A stretch of 64,000 nucleotides of DNA from Pedobacter sp. AJM (GCF_002197755.1 NZ_NHOT01000001.1:248001-312000), one strand, 5' to 3'; positions 36,475 to 45,174 are shown, counted from the stretch's first letter. The notes: generated by a model from the letters alone, not told the origin. Numbers and translations: made by a program.

Positions 36475-37211
36475 TGCCCTACCAGTGTCATTTCCATGAT
36501 CCTGCTGCCTGCAGAAATGTTTTGTTTATAAATTTGCCGGGTAAGTTGATCAATCTGGTAAATACTTCGTCCGTTGGTGCTTCCGATTTCATCAGAAACT
36601 TCCACTACCCAAATTTTCCTTTTACCCAGTTTTTTACTGTTAAATTCGCCTTCGCGTACATCCAGTATATTGGCCTTAAGTAAACCTGTTTTTCCATTTG
36701 GATTGTAATCGAAAATGGCAATCTCTGCTTTTAAATTCTTTTTTAAGGGTAACCAGTTGATCAGCATAGGATAAAAGTTACTGTCAAAATAGCCAGGATG
36801 TACGGGTTCATTAATTTTAGTTGTTTCTCCCGTTGCCATATTTTTATAAAACCCCATCACCTCATCGCCAAAATGCAGTACCATTTCCCGCTGCGCATTA
36901 TAAGAAGAATGGTAAATGGGTGAAAGATCTGAGCGGCGTACAAGCGTAGAATCTATCCAAGGGGAAGCTGACGATTTCATTTTTACAATGGTTATGACCA
37001 GAATTTTATCTCCCTGAACTTCTACCTGCGTATCAACCGTTGCCAGTGGAATCCTGAGCGTATCTTTTACTGCTGACCAGATCATTTGGTAATTTTGATT
37101 CTTGATCCACTTTTTATCAACAATGTTCTTTTCAGGCTTAATCATTTGCTGACTCCACCCCAAAAACGGAATAGCCAGGCAAAACAATAATAAAAGATTT
37201 TTTTTTCTCAT
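36471..37211 (-). CDS. Secreted protein of unknown function
   Basis: From the ATG at 37211 the product has 246 residues and a clear signal peptide (MRKKNLLLLFCLAIPFLGWSQQ). An earlier ATG at 37271 would bury it behind 20 residues and is rejected. The mature part is beta-rich, with SSASPWIDSTLVRRSDLSPIYHSSYNAQREMVLHFG and YPMLINWLPLKKNLKAEI. This looks like the DUF3108-type fold seen in periplasmic proteins that track a lipid or envelope component, but the match is by eye. No function is assigned. Confidence 0.75.
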   Translation of the reverse strand: MRKKNLLLLFCLAIPFLGWSQQMIKPEKNIVDKKWIKNQNYQMIWSAVKDTLRIPLATVDTQVEVQGDKILVITIVKMKSSASPWIDSTLVRRSDLSPIYHSSYNAQREMVLHFGDEVMGFYKNMATGETTKINEPVHPGYFDSNFYPMLINWLPLKKNLKAEIAIFDYNPNGKTGLLKANILDVREGEFNSKKLGKRKIWVVEVSDEIGSTNGRSIYQIDQLTRQIYKQNISAGSRIMEMTLVGH

Positions 37212-37568
37212 CACTTCAGCTATAATAGTTGGATGAAAATCAGCGCAACATGTTACAGCGCAAAAATCCATTTGCTTACTTAAATTATGTTGTTTGAAAG
37301 ATCAACAGCAGAAAACGGGATTCAGCAGACCTGATTTAACAAACCGGCTTGCCAGGATCATGCGGTATAAAGATCAAAAGGTTTAAATAAATATGCAGGG
37401 GTTTCTATAATTTTAATACTTTTGCAACAATCGAAATGAGAAAAATTCAACAAGTTTCATATCACCCTGTGACAAAGCCCTGAAACCTTTCAGTTATTTT
37501 TTTAACCCTGGCTAATCTCTTGCCAGGATAATATCTATTTTATTTTTTTTGACATTAATTTTCACGGT

Positions 37569-39107
37569 ATGTATTTACGTACACGTTTTTTTGATTTTTC
37601 ACAAAAAGTCAACTACAAAACAGAAGTTTTGGCTGGTATCACTGTGGCAATGACCATGATACCCGAATCGCTTTCCTTTGCCATTTTGGCTGGTTTTCCA
37701 CCCCTGGTAGGTTTATATGCGGCATTTATAATGGGATTGGTAACCTCCATTCTGGGTGGCCGTCCGGGATTAATTTCCGGAGGTGCGGGCGCGGTAGTAG
37801 TAGTGCTGATTGCATTAATGCAGTCGCATGGAATTGAATATGTTTTTGCTGCTGTTGCCCTCGCTGGGATTGTCCAGATTATGGTTGGCCTGTTTAAATT
37901 GGGAAAGTTTATCAGACTTGTTCCACAACCTGTGATGTATGGTTTTGTGAATGGCCTCGCTGTCATCATATTTATGGCACAACTGGAGCAATTCAAAACA
38001 ATCATTAACGGGAAACAAACCTGGCTTTCGGGCAGCCCATTAATAATTATGACTGGCCTTGTAGCCCTTACCATCGCCATCGTTGTATTTTTTCCGAAGA
38101 TTACAAAAGCAGTTCCGCCATCGTTGGCAGCTATTGTTGTCGTTTTCTTTATCGTTTTAGGATTTGGCATCCACACTAAAACTGTGAGTGACATTGCTTC
38201 AGTGAGTGGCGGATTTCCACCTTTTCACATCCCTCATATACCATTAAATCTGGAAACCTTTCAGATTATCTTACCCTATGCTGTAATCATGGCAGGCGTT
38301 GGCCTTACCGAGGGCCTGCTCACCCTTAACCTGGTAGATGAGATCACCGGTACAAGAGGTAACGGTAACCGTGAATCAATTGCACAGGGCATTGCCAATA
38401 TCCTGAATGGATTTTTCTACGGCATGGGGGGCTGCCCGATGATTGCACAAACACTGGTAAACCTTTCCGCCGGCGCAAGGGCCCGTCTCTCAGGAATTGT
38501 GGCAGCACTTACTATTCTACTGATCATTCTATTTGGTGCACCCGTTATTGGCCTCGTTCCCATGGCTGCACTCACCGGAGTGATGATTATGGTTGCCATC
38601 GGAACCTTTGAATGGATGAGTTTAAGAATCATCAACAAGATGCCCAAACAAGACATTTTTGTTGGCATTACAGTAGCCGTAATTACGGTATGGCTACACA
38701 ACCTCGCACTCGCAGTACTTATTGGTGTCGTAATTTCTGCACTGGTATTTGCCTGGGAAAGTGCTAAAAGAATCAGGGCAAGAAAATACATCGATCATTA
38801 TGGCATTAAGCATTATGAAATTTACGGCCCATTGTTTTTCGGATCGGTTACTGCATTTGCTGAAAAATTTGATGTAGTAAATGATCCTGCTGAAGTGATC
38901 ATTGATTTTAAGGATAGCAGGGTGGCGGATATGTCTGCCATTGAAGCATTAAACAAACTTACTGAACGCTATCACAAGGAAGGTAAAAAACTGCATTTAA
39001 AACACCTTAGTGAAGACTGCCGTACCTTACTGGCCAACGCCGGTGATGTCATCGACATTAATATTTATGAAGATCCAAGTTACAGGGTTGCAGTTGATAA
39101 AAATTAA
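37569..39107 (+). CDS. SulP family inorganic anion transporter with STAS domain
   Basis: The 512-residue protein has a SulP membrane core of about 390 residues (AGITVAMTMIPESLSFAILAGFPPLVGLYAAF near the N-terminus is the family signature; GGRPGLISGGAGAVVVV follows), with many hydrophobic segments. A cytoplasmic STAS domain covers about residues 415-505 (HYEIYGPLFFGS; VIIDFKDSRVADMSAIEAL, where the Ser lies in the usual regulatory loop). Members move sulfate, bicarbonate or related anions. No carbonic anhydrase or cys gene is nearby, so the substrate is open. Confidence 0.93.
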   Translation: MYLRTRFFDFSQKVNYKTEVLAGITVAMTMIPESLSFAILAGFPPLVGLYAAFIMGLVTSILGGRPGLISGGAGAVVVVLIALMQSHGIEYVFAAVALAGIVQIMVGLFKLGKFIRLVPQPVMYGFVNGLAVIIFMAQLEQFKTIINGKQTWLSGSPLIIMTGLVALTIAIVVFFPKITKAVPPSLAAIVVVFFIVLGFGIHTKTVSDIASVSGGFPPFHIPHIPLNLETFQIILPYAVIMAGVGLTEGLLTLNLVDEITGTRGNGNRESIAQGIANILNGFFYGMGGCPMIAQTLVNLSAGARARLSGIVAALTILLIILFGAPVIGLVPMAALTGVMIMVAIGTFEWMSLRIINKMPKQDIFVGITVAVITVWLHNLALAVLIGVVISALVFAWESAKRIRARKYIDHYGIKHYEIYGPLFFGSVTAFAEKFDVVNDPAEVIIDFKDSRVADMSAIEALNKLTERYHKEGKKLHLKHLSEDCRTLLANAGDVIDINIYEDPSYRVAVDKN

Positions 39108-39247
39108 TGCCCCATTTTAGGCGGAGCTTTTTATTCAGGTTCCGCCCCTAAAAAAATCTCAATTGATTGATGGTTCAGGTAAAATTATAATGGTTCTGAT
39201 GCTTATCGTAATCTTTTTTATGATTGGCACTTATTATGAAAATAAAA

Positions 39248-39281
39248 AACCCCCATCCTATTAGCTAGGATGGGGGTTTTT
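39248..39281. terminator. Bidirectional terminator between sulP-type gene and tRNA-Asn copies
   Basis: CCCCCATCCTA at 39250-39260 pairs exactly with TAGGATGGGGG at 39266-39276, with an A run before and a T run after. It can stop transcription from both sides. Imperfect copies of it accompany two of the intact tRNA-Asn genes (about 45042-45074 and 45478-45510). Confidence 0.85.
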
Positions 39282-39309
39282 ATGTGATTTTCAGGCTTGA
39301 AAATCTTTG

Positions 39310-39361
39310 CTCCCTCTGCTGGGCTCGAACCAGCGACCCTCTGATTAACAGTCAGATGCTC
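39310..39361 (-). pseudogene. Truncated tRNA-Asn (3' 52 bases only)
   Basis: Identical to the last 52 bases of the three intact tRNA-Asn genes at 45.1-45.8 kb: part of the D-stem, the anticodon arm with GTT, the variable loop, T arm and 3' acceptor strand. The 5' acceptor strand and most of the D arm are missing; identity stops after AGATGCTC on the plus strand. Similarity continues on the other side through the terminator (to about 39229) with a few mismatches. This is the left border of the island. Confidence 0.9.
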
Positions 39362-39706
39362 CTTATTCCTAATTACATCTTAATCAATCAATTACAAGCT
39401 AGCAAAGATATTCCGTTAAATATGTGTAACGGTTTTTAATTACCTGTAAATTTAAGAATTTCTTTTTAGAATTGTAACATCTATTCTATCTGGATCTCGG
39501 ACTCTTGATTAACATTCAAAAATTATTTTGTAAGATATTAGCTCCCTAAACTATTAAGAAGTGCGCCCTATGCAAGTACAAAGGCCTCGTACTACGCACT
39601 GTTATTTTCATCGCCGTCATGGGTTTTTACCACAGCTCTTATTTCTGGTTCGCCAACAAGATCTCCATCATCATTAACAAATTAAATTAAAACACGCTCC
39701 TGGTGA
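39362..39706 (+). other. Left end of island: unassigned sequence with a possible gene remnant
   Basis: 39362-39545 is AT rich with nothing recognised. From 39550 the composition rises in GC, and the plus strand is open to a TAA at 39688-39690 with a plausible membrane peptide (GLVLRTVIFIAVMGFYHS, then WFANKISIIINKLN). After that stop the same frame continues to 39759 (LVIKLVFWRTLKGNKCWYF). No start codon in good context is visible. I read it as a fragment of an unrelated element joined here; no family recognised. Confidence 0.3.
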
Positions 39707-40477
39707 TTAAACTGGTCTTTTGGCGCACCCTGAAAGGGAATAAGTGCTGGTACTTTTGATACTGACAGTGGCGCCACTAGGCGTTAAACATGAAACGATA
39801 TCTTGATAGCTGGCTCCATTTTGGGATATTTTAATTGTGTTTTCAGTAAATGCCGTTTTTTTTATTGCGCTGAGTGCATAACCAACAGAGGATTTGTTTG
39901 ACTTTGCCTCTGTATAAATATACTTTTCACCTGCTTCATATAGAGATGTATTGGTATAGAAAATCATTTTTTTTCTTATATCTTGAAATTTCCATATTCC
40001 ACTTACAAAATCGTTTATGAAATCCATGCTAAACCGGTTAATTTGCCTTGGAATTGCATCAGTGAAATCCATTATCGTGCTTTTTTCGGAGATAGTGGAA
40101 TAACTACACGCTGCAAACAAGCCATAAGGAGTACTTCGCGTACACATTCTTGAATAATATTTATGTAGAGTCAACATAAGCTTATCCGTTTTTTTCTTGT
40201 CTAGTTCTTTCCCCTCCAACCAGCTTAACATAAGCCCATAAACCTCTTCTGAGGCAAAAAAAAGTGCCTTAACGAATTCTCTGTTAGAAAAATGTTCTTT
40301 TAACATCTCCCTTGCTATAGTCTGATCCTCCATCTTTTCATACATGGATAAATCGTTATTCAACTTAATAGCACGTTCTATAGGAAAAGTTGGGGTTCTT
40401 ACAATACAAAAGTCATAAAGGAAGTGCCCGCTAGGGTTTTTATCTAATTGTTTTGAAGGGTTCAATATATTTTTCAT
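39707..40477 (-). pseudogene. Lantibiotic dehydratase (LanB), N-terminal fragment
   Basis: The 256-residue frame starts at 40477, 18 bases after the receptor gene. About 230 residues are clearly LanB N-terminal domain: FLYDFCIVRTPTFPIE, the signature MCTRSTPYGLFAACS (about residues 111-125), INRFSMDF, and a later NGASYQDIVSCL. The last 20-25 residues (from SGATVSIKS on) do not look like LanB and coincide with a change in composition. Intact LanB proteins carry roughly 700-1000 residues (glutamylation plus elimination domains), so this is truncated and probably inactive. It would have dehydrated Ser/Thr of the precursor encoded upstream in the same operon. Confidence 0.85.
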
Positions 40478-40495
40478 TAGAGGTCATTTTTGTTT

Positions 40496-42925
40496 TTAAT
40501 TAGCTCTTCTTGATTCATCATTGTTTACCTCTTTTATTTGCCTATTAGTTTTTGCAACTTTACCGAAACTATAATTTAATGAAAAGCGTAGAGATTGACT
40601 GTCGAAGTAATTATTATAACTAGTTTGAATATTGTTTGTCACAGAACTGAATCGCACTTTAGATGTCTTCAGAATATCAACAGCATTGACAGCGAGCGCT
40701 AGATTTTTTTTGTTAAGTAAAACCTTAATACCAGCATCTAAAGAATAGTACGCTTCGAATTTTGAAATTCCAGATACCATAGGAAACGTATAACTAAAGT
40801 CTGCATTAGCTGTAATTGTTCGTGCCTTATTCAATTTGAAAGTATTGTTTGAAGATAAATCACCGCCGAAACCGCTCTGACCTGACGCATAATCAATATT
40901 CGATTTTGTAGAAATATAATTGATAGATGCAGAATTGTAGCTTTCAAGCCACTTCAAATCACTAAAGATATAATTCTGGCTAATACCATAGTTTCTTTGG
41001 GAATAGTAATTAAGCCTTGTTAATTTGGATATTTTGGTGGAATTATCATTAATCACAATCTGATCAAAAATATTATTGAGCAAATAGACATTTGCTTTTG
41101 TTATTAGTTTGTTTTTATGATTAAATGTAAGCTGAAAGATGTTGTTAAACGATGGCCTCAAAAATGGATTACCCTCATAATAAAAATAAGGGCTTACAAA
41201 TTGTTTAAATGGGTTTAGATACCAATAACTTGGCCTATTGATACGCTTGCCGTATGATAGAACAAATGAGTTATTTTGATCTTTCTGGTACATCAAATAT
41301 GCTGTTGGGAAGATTTTAAGATAGTTGACCTTTGTAGTTTGTTGAGCGGTAATTGATTCACCAGTAGTCAAGGTATTCTCTGCTCTAAGGCCTAGCTGAA
41401 GACTGAATCGCCCAAGTTCCTTTGAACCACTGATATAGAGAGCTTGTATATTTTCGCTGTAATTAAAGGCATTATTGAGTAAAGTGTTTTCGAATGTGAT
41501 TGTATTTACATTATAATAATAGTTTGATGAGGCCGCTGTTTTGATAAAAGACAATTTTCCACCAAAATTAAAATCCATAATTTTATTCGGAAAGGATATA
41601 TCAGATTGTATGGTATAAGTATTTACATTTTGTGGAGCGTAGCTGGAAGTATTGCTAACGTTTGATATTATTCCATCTACAAGAGATTCATTGACAGATT
41701 GTTGGGCCGTTGTACTGTTAAAGGTAAAATAAGCGCCATCTATAGAGAATTTTTTGCCCAATGTATCCAAGAGATATTCATAATGAAGATTGATGTTATT
41801 ACTATTCGAGGTTTTTGATAAACCATTTCGAGCATTGATAACAGAATCAATCAAGTTTGGATTCGAAGCAGGAAATATGTTTGTGGTAGATTCCTCTTCT
41901 GCCGGAATAGATCTAGCCCCATAAGAATAAATTAGTCCAATGGCCTGCCTTTTAGTAATTCGGTAGTCCAACGACAATCTGCCAAGGAAACTTTCGCTGG
42001 TGTTTTTTGACTCTCTGCGCTGATCCCAGGTTTGAGAAGGATAAAATATACTTGGACGGGTACTCTCTTGAAAAATGTTATTACTAATGTTGAAGCTTGA
42101 ATTTACACTTAGTTTTCCAGAGTTTACATTTAATAGTAAGCCCGAATTGCCAGATAAGTAGGTTGCTTTAGATAGTGCGCCAGAAAAACTACCATTGAAA
42201 CCATGCTGTCTCTTTTTCTTCGTTACAATGTTAATTAGACCAAAATTCCCTGCAGCATCATATTTAGCAGGTGGATTCGTAATTACTTCGATTTTGGAAA
42301 CCTCATTAGAAGACATAGATCGTAAATAATTCGCCAAATCATCACCAGACATCTGTATCAGTCGATCATCAATCATTACGTTTACCTGTCCTTTTCCAAC
42401 TAGTGATACGCCATTTGATTGATTTACTCGAACGCCTGGAATTTTAGACAGGGCTTCCAATACAGTAGAGCCCGTCATTGAAACACTATTTTCAACATTA
42501 AATACTAACCGGTCTGTTTTCTGCTCTAAAATTGGTCGGTTACCTTCAACCGTAACATCCTTTAATGAAACGGTCATAGGTATAAGTACAATGGCTGATA
42601 GAGTAGTATCCTTAGTTGAAAGCTTTAACTCTAACTTTCCATCTTCGAACATTTGGTGACTCACGCGTATTCTGTAACTCCCCGTATCCTTAACAGAAAA
42701 GTTAAATTTTCCTTTATCTGATGATAATGTTTGTGTTATCTTTTCTGCAGACCGAGCATTAATGATATAAATTGTTGCATCTGCTATTGGCTGATTCCTA
42801 CCATCGGAAACACTCCCCAAAATATTATGTTGCGCTCTTACAGTAGAGCTTGAAAGGAAAAAAATAAAAAAAAATGCCTCGGCTATAAAAATCTTTAAAA
42901 TGAAATGTCTTTTCCAGTTGATCAT
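40496..42925 (-). CDS. TonB-dependent receptor / outer membrane beta-barrel protein of the lanthipeptide operon
   Basis: The 809-residue protein has a signal peptide (to about residue 32, ending VRAQ), a carboxypeptidase-regulatory-like domain (NILGSVSDGRNQPIADATIYI), a plug-like region with VTVEGNRPILEQKTDRLVFNVENS, VLEALSKIPGVRVNQSNGVS and IEVITNPPAKYDAAGNFGLINIVTKKK, then a barrel of the OMP_b-brl_3 type ending in SLRFSLNYSFGK. It lies between the precursor gene (68 bases upstream) and the LanB fragment (18 bases downstream). Receptors of this kind are often found in Bacteroidota peptide clusters, where they may carry the product across the outer membrane. The frame is intact. Confidence 0.85.
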   Translation of the reverse strand: MINWKRHFILKIFIAEAFFFIFFLSSSTVRAQHNILGSVSDGRNQPIADATIYIINARSAEKITQTLSSDKGKFNFSVKDTGSYRIRVSHQMFEDGKLELKLSTKDTTLSAIVLIPMTVSLKDVTVEGNRPILEQKTDRLVFNVENSVSMTGSTVLEALSKIPGVRVNQSNGVSLVGKGQVNVMIDDRLIQMSGDDLANYLRSMSSNEVSKIEVITNPPAKYDAAGNFGLINIVTKKKRQHGFNGSFSGALSKATYLSGNSGLLLNVNSGKLSVNSSFNISNNIFQESTRPSIFYPSQTWDQRRESKNTSESFLGRLSLDYRITKRQAIGLIYSYGARSIPAEEESTTNIFPASNPNLIDSVINARNGLSKTSNSNNINLHYEYLLDTLGKKFSIDGAYFTFNSTTAQQSVNESLVDGIISNVSNTSSYAPQNVNTYTIQSDISFPNKIMDFNFGGKLSFIKTAASSNYYYNVNTITFENTLLNNAFNYSENIQALYISGSKELGRFSLQLGLRAENTLTTGESITAQQTTKVNYLKIFPTAYLMYQKDQNNSFVLSYGKRINRPSYWYLNPFKQFVSPYFYYEGNPFLRPSFNNIFQLTFNHKNKLITKANVYLLNNIFDQIVINDNSTKISKLTRLNYYSQRNYGISQNYIFSDLKWLESYNSASINYISTKSNIDYASGQSGFGGDLSSNNTFKLNKARTITANADFSYTFPMVSGISKFEAYYSLDAGIKVLLNKKNLALAVNAVDILKTSKVRFSSVTNNIQTSYNNYFDSQSLRFSLNYSFGKVAKTNRQIKEVNNDESRRAN

Positions 42926-42993
42926 AAATATTGGTTCGATGGATATAAATAGAACAAACAGAATCGGAATTAACCGATCCTGTTTGTCTCAAA

Positions 42994-43206
42994 CTATGCT
43001 ATCGCAGTACAAGTGCTAGAACCCGTGCCGCATCCGGTCGAAGTAGCATCATTCTCCTTACCACAGGTACTACCACCTGATCCACAGCCTGTAGATGTTG
43101 CATCATAATCCACTCCACCACCAAGGATGTCATTTAATTGTTTTTCGTCAAGTCTGGCAATTGTTTCTTTGTCCAACACCAATGGGCTTAATTCCATTTT
43201 TTTCAT
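42994..43206 (-). CDS. Class I lanthipeptide precursor (LanA-like), double-glycine leader, twin-repeat core
   Basis: The 70-residue peptide has a leader of 30 residues (KETIARLDEKQLNDILGG), the pattern of Bacteroidota natural-product precursors, with a likely cleavage after G29-G30. The core holds two 14-residue repeats, DATSTGCGSGGSTC (35-48) and DATSTGCGTGSSTC (53-66), separated by GKEN. Four Cys and many Ser/Thr allow up to four (methyl)lanthionine rings, two per repeat. The receptor and LanB fragment lie downstream on the same strand. Known Bacteroidota lanthipeptides include the pinensins of Chitinophaga; this core differs from what I recall of them. An internal ATG at residue 4 is an alternative start. 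Confidence 0.85.
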   Translation of the reverse strand: MKKMELSPLVLDKETIARLDEKQLNDILGGGVDYDATSTGCGSGGSTCGKENDATSTGCGTGSSTCTAIA

Positions 43207-44026
43207 GGTTCTTATATTTTTTGATGTTTATCTCTACTCTTTTGGGAATTTTCGAGTTACTCCCATCGTCGCGCAACAATATCTATGATGTCTTTATAAT
43301 GTCATTGATTCTATTTAGTCCAACAAACATTTCTAACTATTCATTTTGGATTTTTAATTCCCCTTTGCCATCAACCAAAACCATTACTTCATCATTACCA
43401 TTAAGTTGTAACTATTATTTTAAAAACAAAGGATAAGGAAGTATAGCTTTCATAACCTATTAGACTTGTAAATATTTTAAATTTACCGTTTAATTTATCC
43501 TATAGACATTTTCCTTAAGTATCAGATAAGCCAGCTCAGTGTGTCTCACCTCGCATATTAATTAAGGAAATTTTAGCAAATGCAACTGGCCTATCGTATT
43601 CTTTACTAATTAGTTTAAGATTTAAACGTAGGCTTTGTTGTCCATAAACTGTCAATCCACTAAAATAGATTAAACCAGCTAGCAGCAAACTTTTTAAGCA
43701 CCTTTGCAATATGTTTCTTTATAAGCCAAATGAAATCATTAATAACTGAATAAATATTTGATTAACTTAAATTGGGTAACATGATTCTTTTTAAAAACTT
43801 TAACACTTTGCAATTTCATACATCAATAAATTAATTATCTGAAAATTAAACTCTTATAACTAAATTAGTATTGACAGAGGCTTACGATGAAAGTATAATT
43901 AATATAAATTCATTGTATTAATTTATTTACTAATTTATTTACTAATTCGAAATAATTAATTATAATTAATAGTTATTTATCAATTTTTAAACTTTTTTAT
44001 ATAAAAGATATATTTTTCTATATACA
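43207..44026. other. AT-rich island spacer
   Basis: About 820 bp upstream of the lanthipeptide precursor. Composition is strongly AT rich, especially after 43800. Apparent open frames are short and lack recognisable features. No exact TAnnTTTG element was found for the precursor operon. Confidence 0.4.
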
Positions 44027-44250
44027 ATGTTGCATTTTGAGGAATACTTTTGGGATTTTTCAAAGAAGGTTATCGGCGGAATGTTATTTCACCTTTCTTT
44101 ATTAAAAATATTCTGGTCAATTTTGAAAAAGTGGAAACCTATAATGATAGGATTCAGCAGTTTTATGAAAAAATTATTCGAATTTTACTTTATAATATGT
44201 TTTGGATCTATTACAGGAAGTTTTGCGAGAAATAACTAAAAAACATTTTA
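44027..44250 (+). pseudogene. Possible remnant of a LytS-type histidine kinase
   Basis: A short frame encodes ISPFFIKNILVNFEKVE, then QQFYEKIIRILLYNMF. The first part resembles the H-box of LytS-type kinases (consensus near Q-I-S-P-H-F-I-F-N-x-L), with the phospho-accepting His read as Phe, and the second resembles the following L-S-x-L-L-R-Y-S-L-Y helix. No ATPase domain follows. It is directly upstream of a broken response regulator. The resemblance is weak and judged by eye. Confidence 0.3.
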
Positions 44251-44423
44251 GACATAATTCTTTAGAAAAGATATTTTAAAAACTAGTCAAAACCTATAAT
44301 TTTTTAATGATTTAATTATACAAAGACATCTTTTTTCTATATTAAACCCTATTTCCTTTAAAACCATTTTTCATATAAAAAAATAAAAAGATTATATAAG
44401 TTGCTTCTTACCTTTTACAAGAT

Positions 44424-44837
44424 ATGTTTAGATGCATTATAATCGATGACGACCGCCATGCCATATTGAGCCTAGAAAAATATATCGATTCGTTTCCCGG
44501 ACTTGAGCTGGTTGAAAGTTATATAGACCCATTAAAGGCACTTACATCTATAGCTAAAGCCGAACCCGTAGACACCTTATTCTTCTTGACATTGATATGC
44601 CCAAGATTAATGGTATAGAGCTTTCTAAAGCAATTAGAAACAAGACAGATAAATTAGTTATTCACTACTGGACATATTAAGTATGGTTATGATGCTTTTA
44701 AGGTGTACGCAGATGATTATTTACTGAAACCTTTTACACTCGGGGAGTTTATGATATCAATGAGCAAAATATTCCCTGAGCAGAATGATGTGAAAAAAGA
44801 TGAATTCTTTTTATCATTTTTTAAATGGTGCACGTAA
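44424..44837 (+). pseudogene. Frameshifted response regulator receiver (LytTR-type, output domain lost)
   Basis: The first frame (44424-44618) encodes MFRCIIIDDDRHAILSLEKY and continues to DTLF. A shift near 44583 restores LDIDMPKINGIELSKAIRNK, including the phospho-acceptor Asp. A second shift near 44664 restores TTGHIKYGYDAFKVYADDYL and LKPFTLGEF. Together these are a complete receiver with the switch Thr and conserved Lys. The sequence stops at 44837 without a LytTR domain. LytTR systems are common partners of Bacteroidota peptide clusters, so it probably regulated the lanthipeptide operon once. Confidence 0.8.
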
Positions 44838-44907
44838 ATTTTTGCATCTACTGTTGCCATTTTTTTAAGTTGAAAAATTGCGTTTACGGATACCGGAAGT
44901 CCTAGAT

Positions 44908-45174
44908 AACGGGATTTTTCTTGTTAAATATTTGTAGAATATTTTCGTCAAGTTCAGCAATTTTTGCTGTTGAACTCGATGGAAAATGGCGATTGAAAAA
45001 TTTTCTGGAGGTAGGATACTTCCTATTATGAAAATAAAAAACCCCATCCTATTAGCTAGAAATGGGGTTTTTATGTGATTTTCAGACTTAAAAATCTTTG
45101 CTCCCTCTGCTGGGCTCGAACCAGCGACCCTCTGATTAACAGTCAGATGCTCTAACCAGCTGAGCTAAGAAGGA
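44908..45174. repeat. Border repeat R, copy 1 (267 bp, includes tRNA-Asn)
   Basis: Identical, as far as I can check by eye, to 45344-45610 (offset 436). Contents: a 110-bp stretch with a GTTCAGCA/TGCTGTTGAAC hairpin, an imperfect terminator, and a complete tRNA-Asn. The terminator-to-tRNA part also matches the left border at 39229-39361. Confidence 0.85.

Noticed and set aside
37613-38194. 193-codon minus-strand frame over the SulP gene
   Set aside because: It is rich in Thr/Pro/Ala/Ile as expected from the reverse of membrane-protein codons, and has no independent support.
39115-39153. Terminator directly after the sulP-type gene
   Set aside because: TTTTAGGCGGA and TCCGCCCCTAAAA can pair, but the tract after the stem is A-rich, not T-rich, on either strand. 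The perfect hairpin at 39250-39276 is the more likely stop.
43095-43436. 113-codon frame opposite the lanthipeptide precursor
   Set aside because: It overlaps the precursor antisense, has unnatural composition (His/Pro/Leu-rich then Ser/Asn-rich), and no recognisable start context. The precursor frame has clear leader and core features.
39362-45100. Prophage or integrative conjugative element
   Set aside because: No integrase, relaxase, phage structural or replication gene is present; only the tRNA-type borders support mobility.
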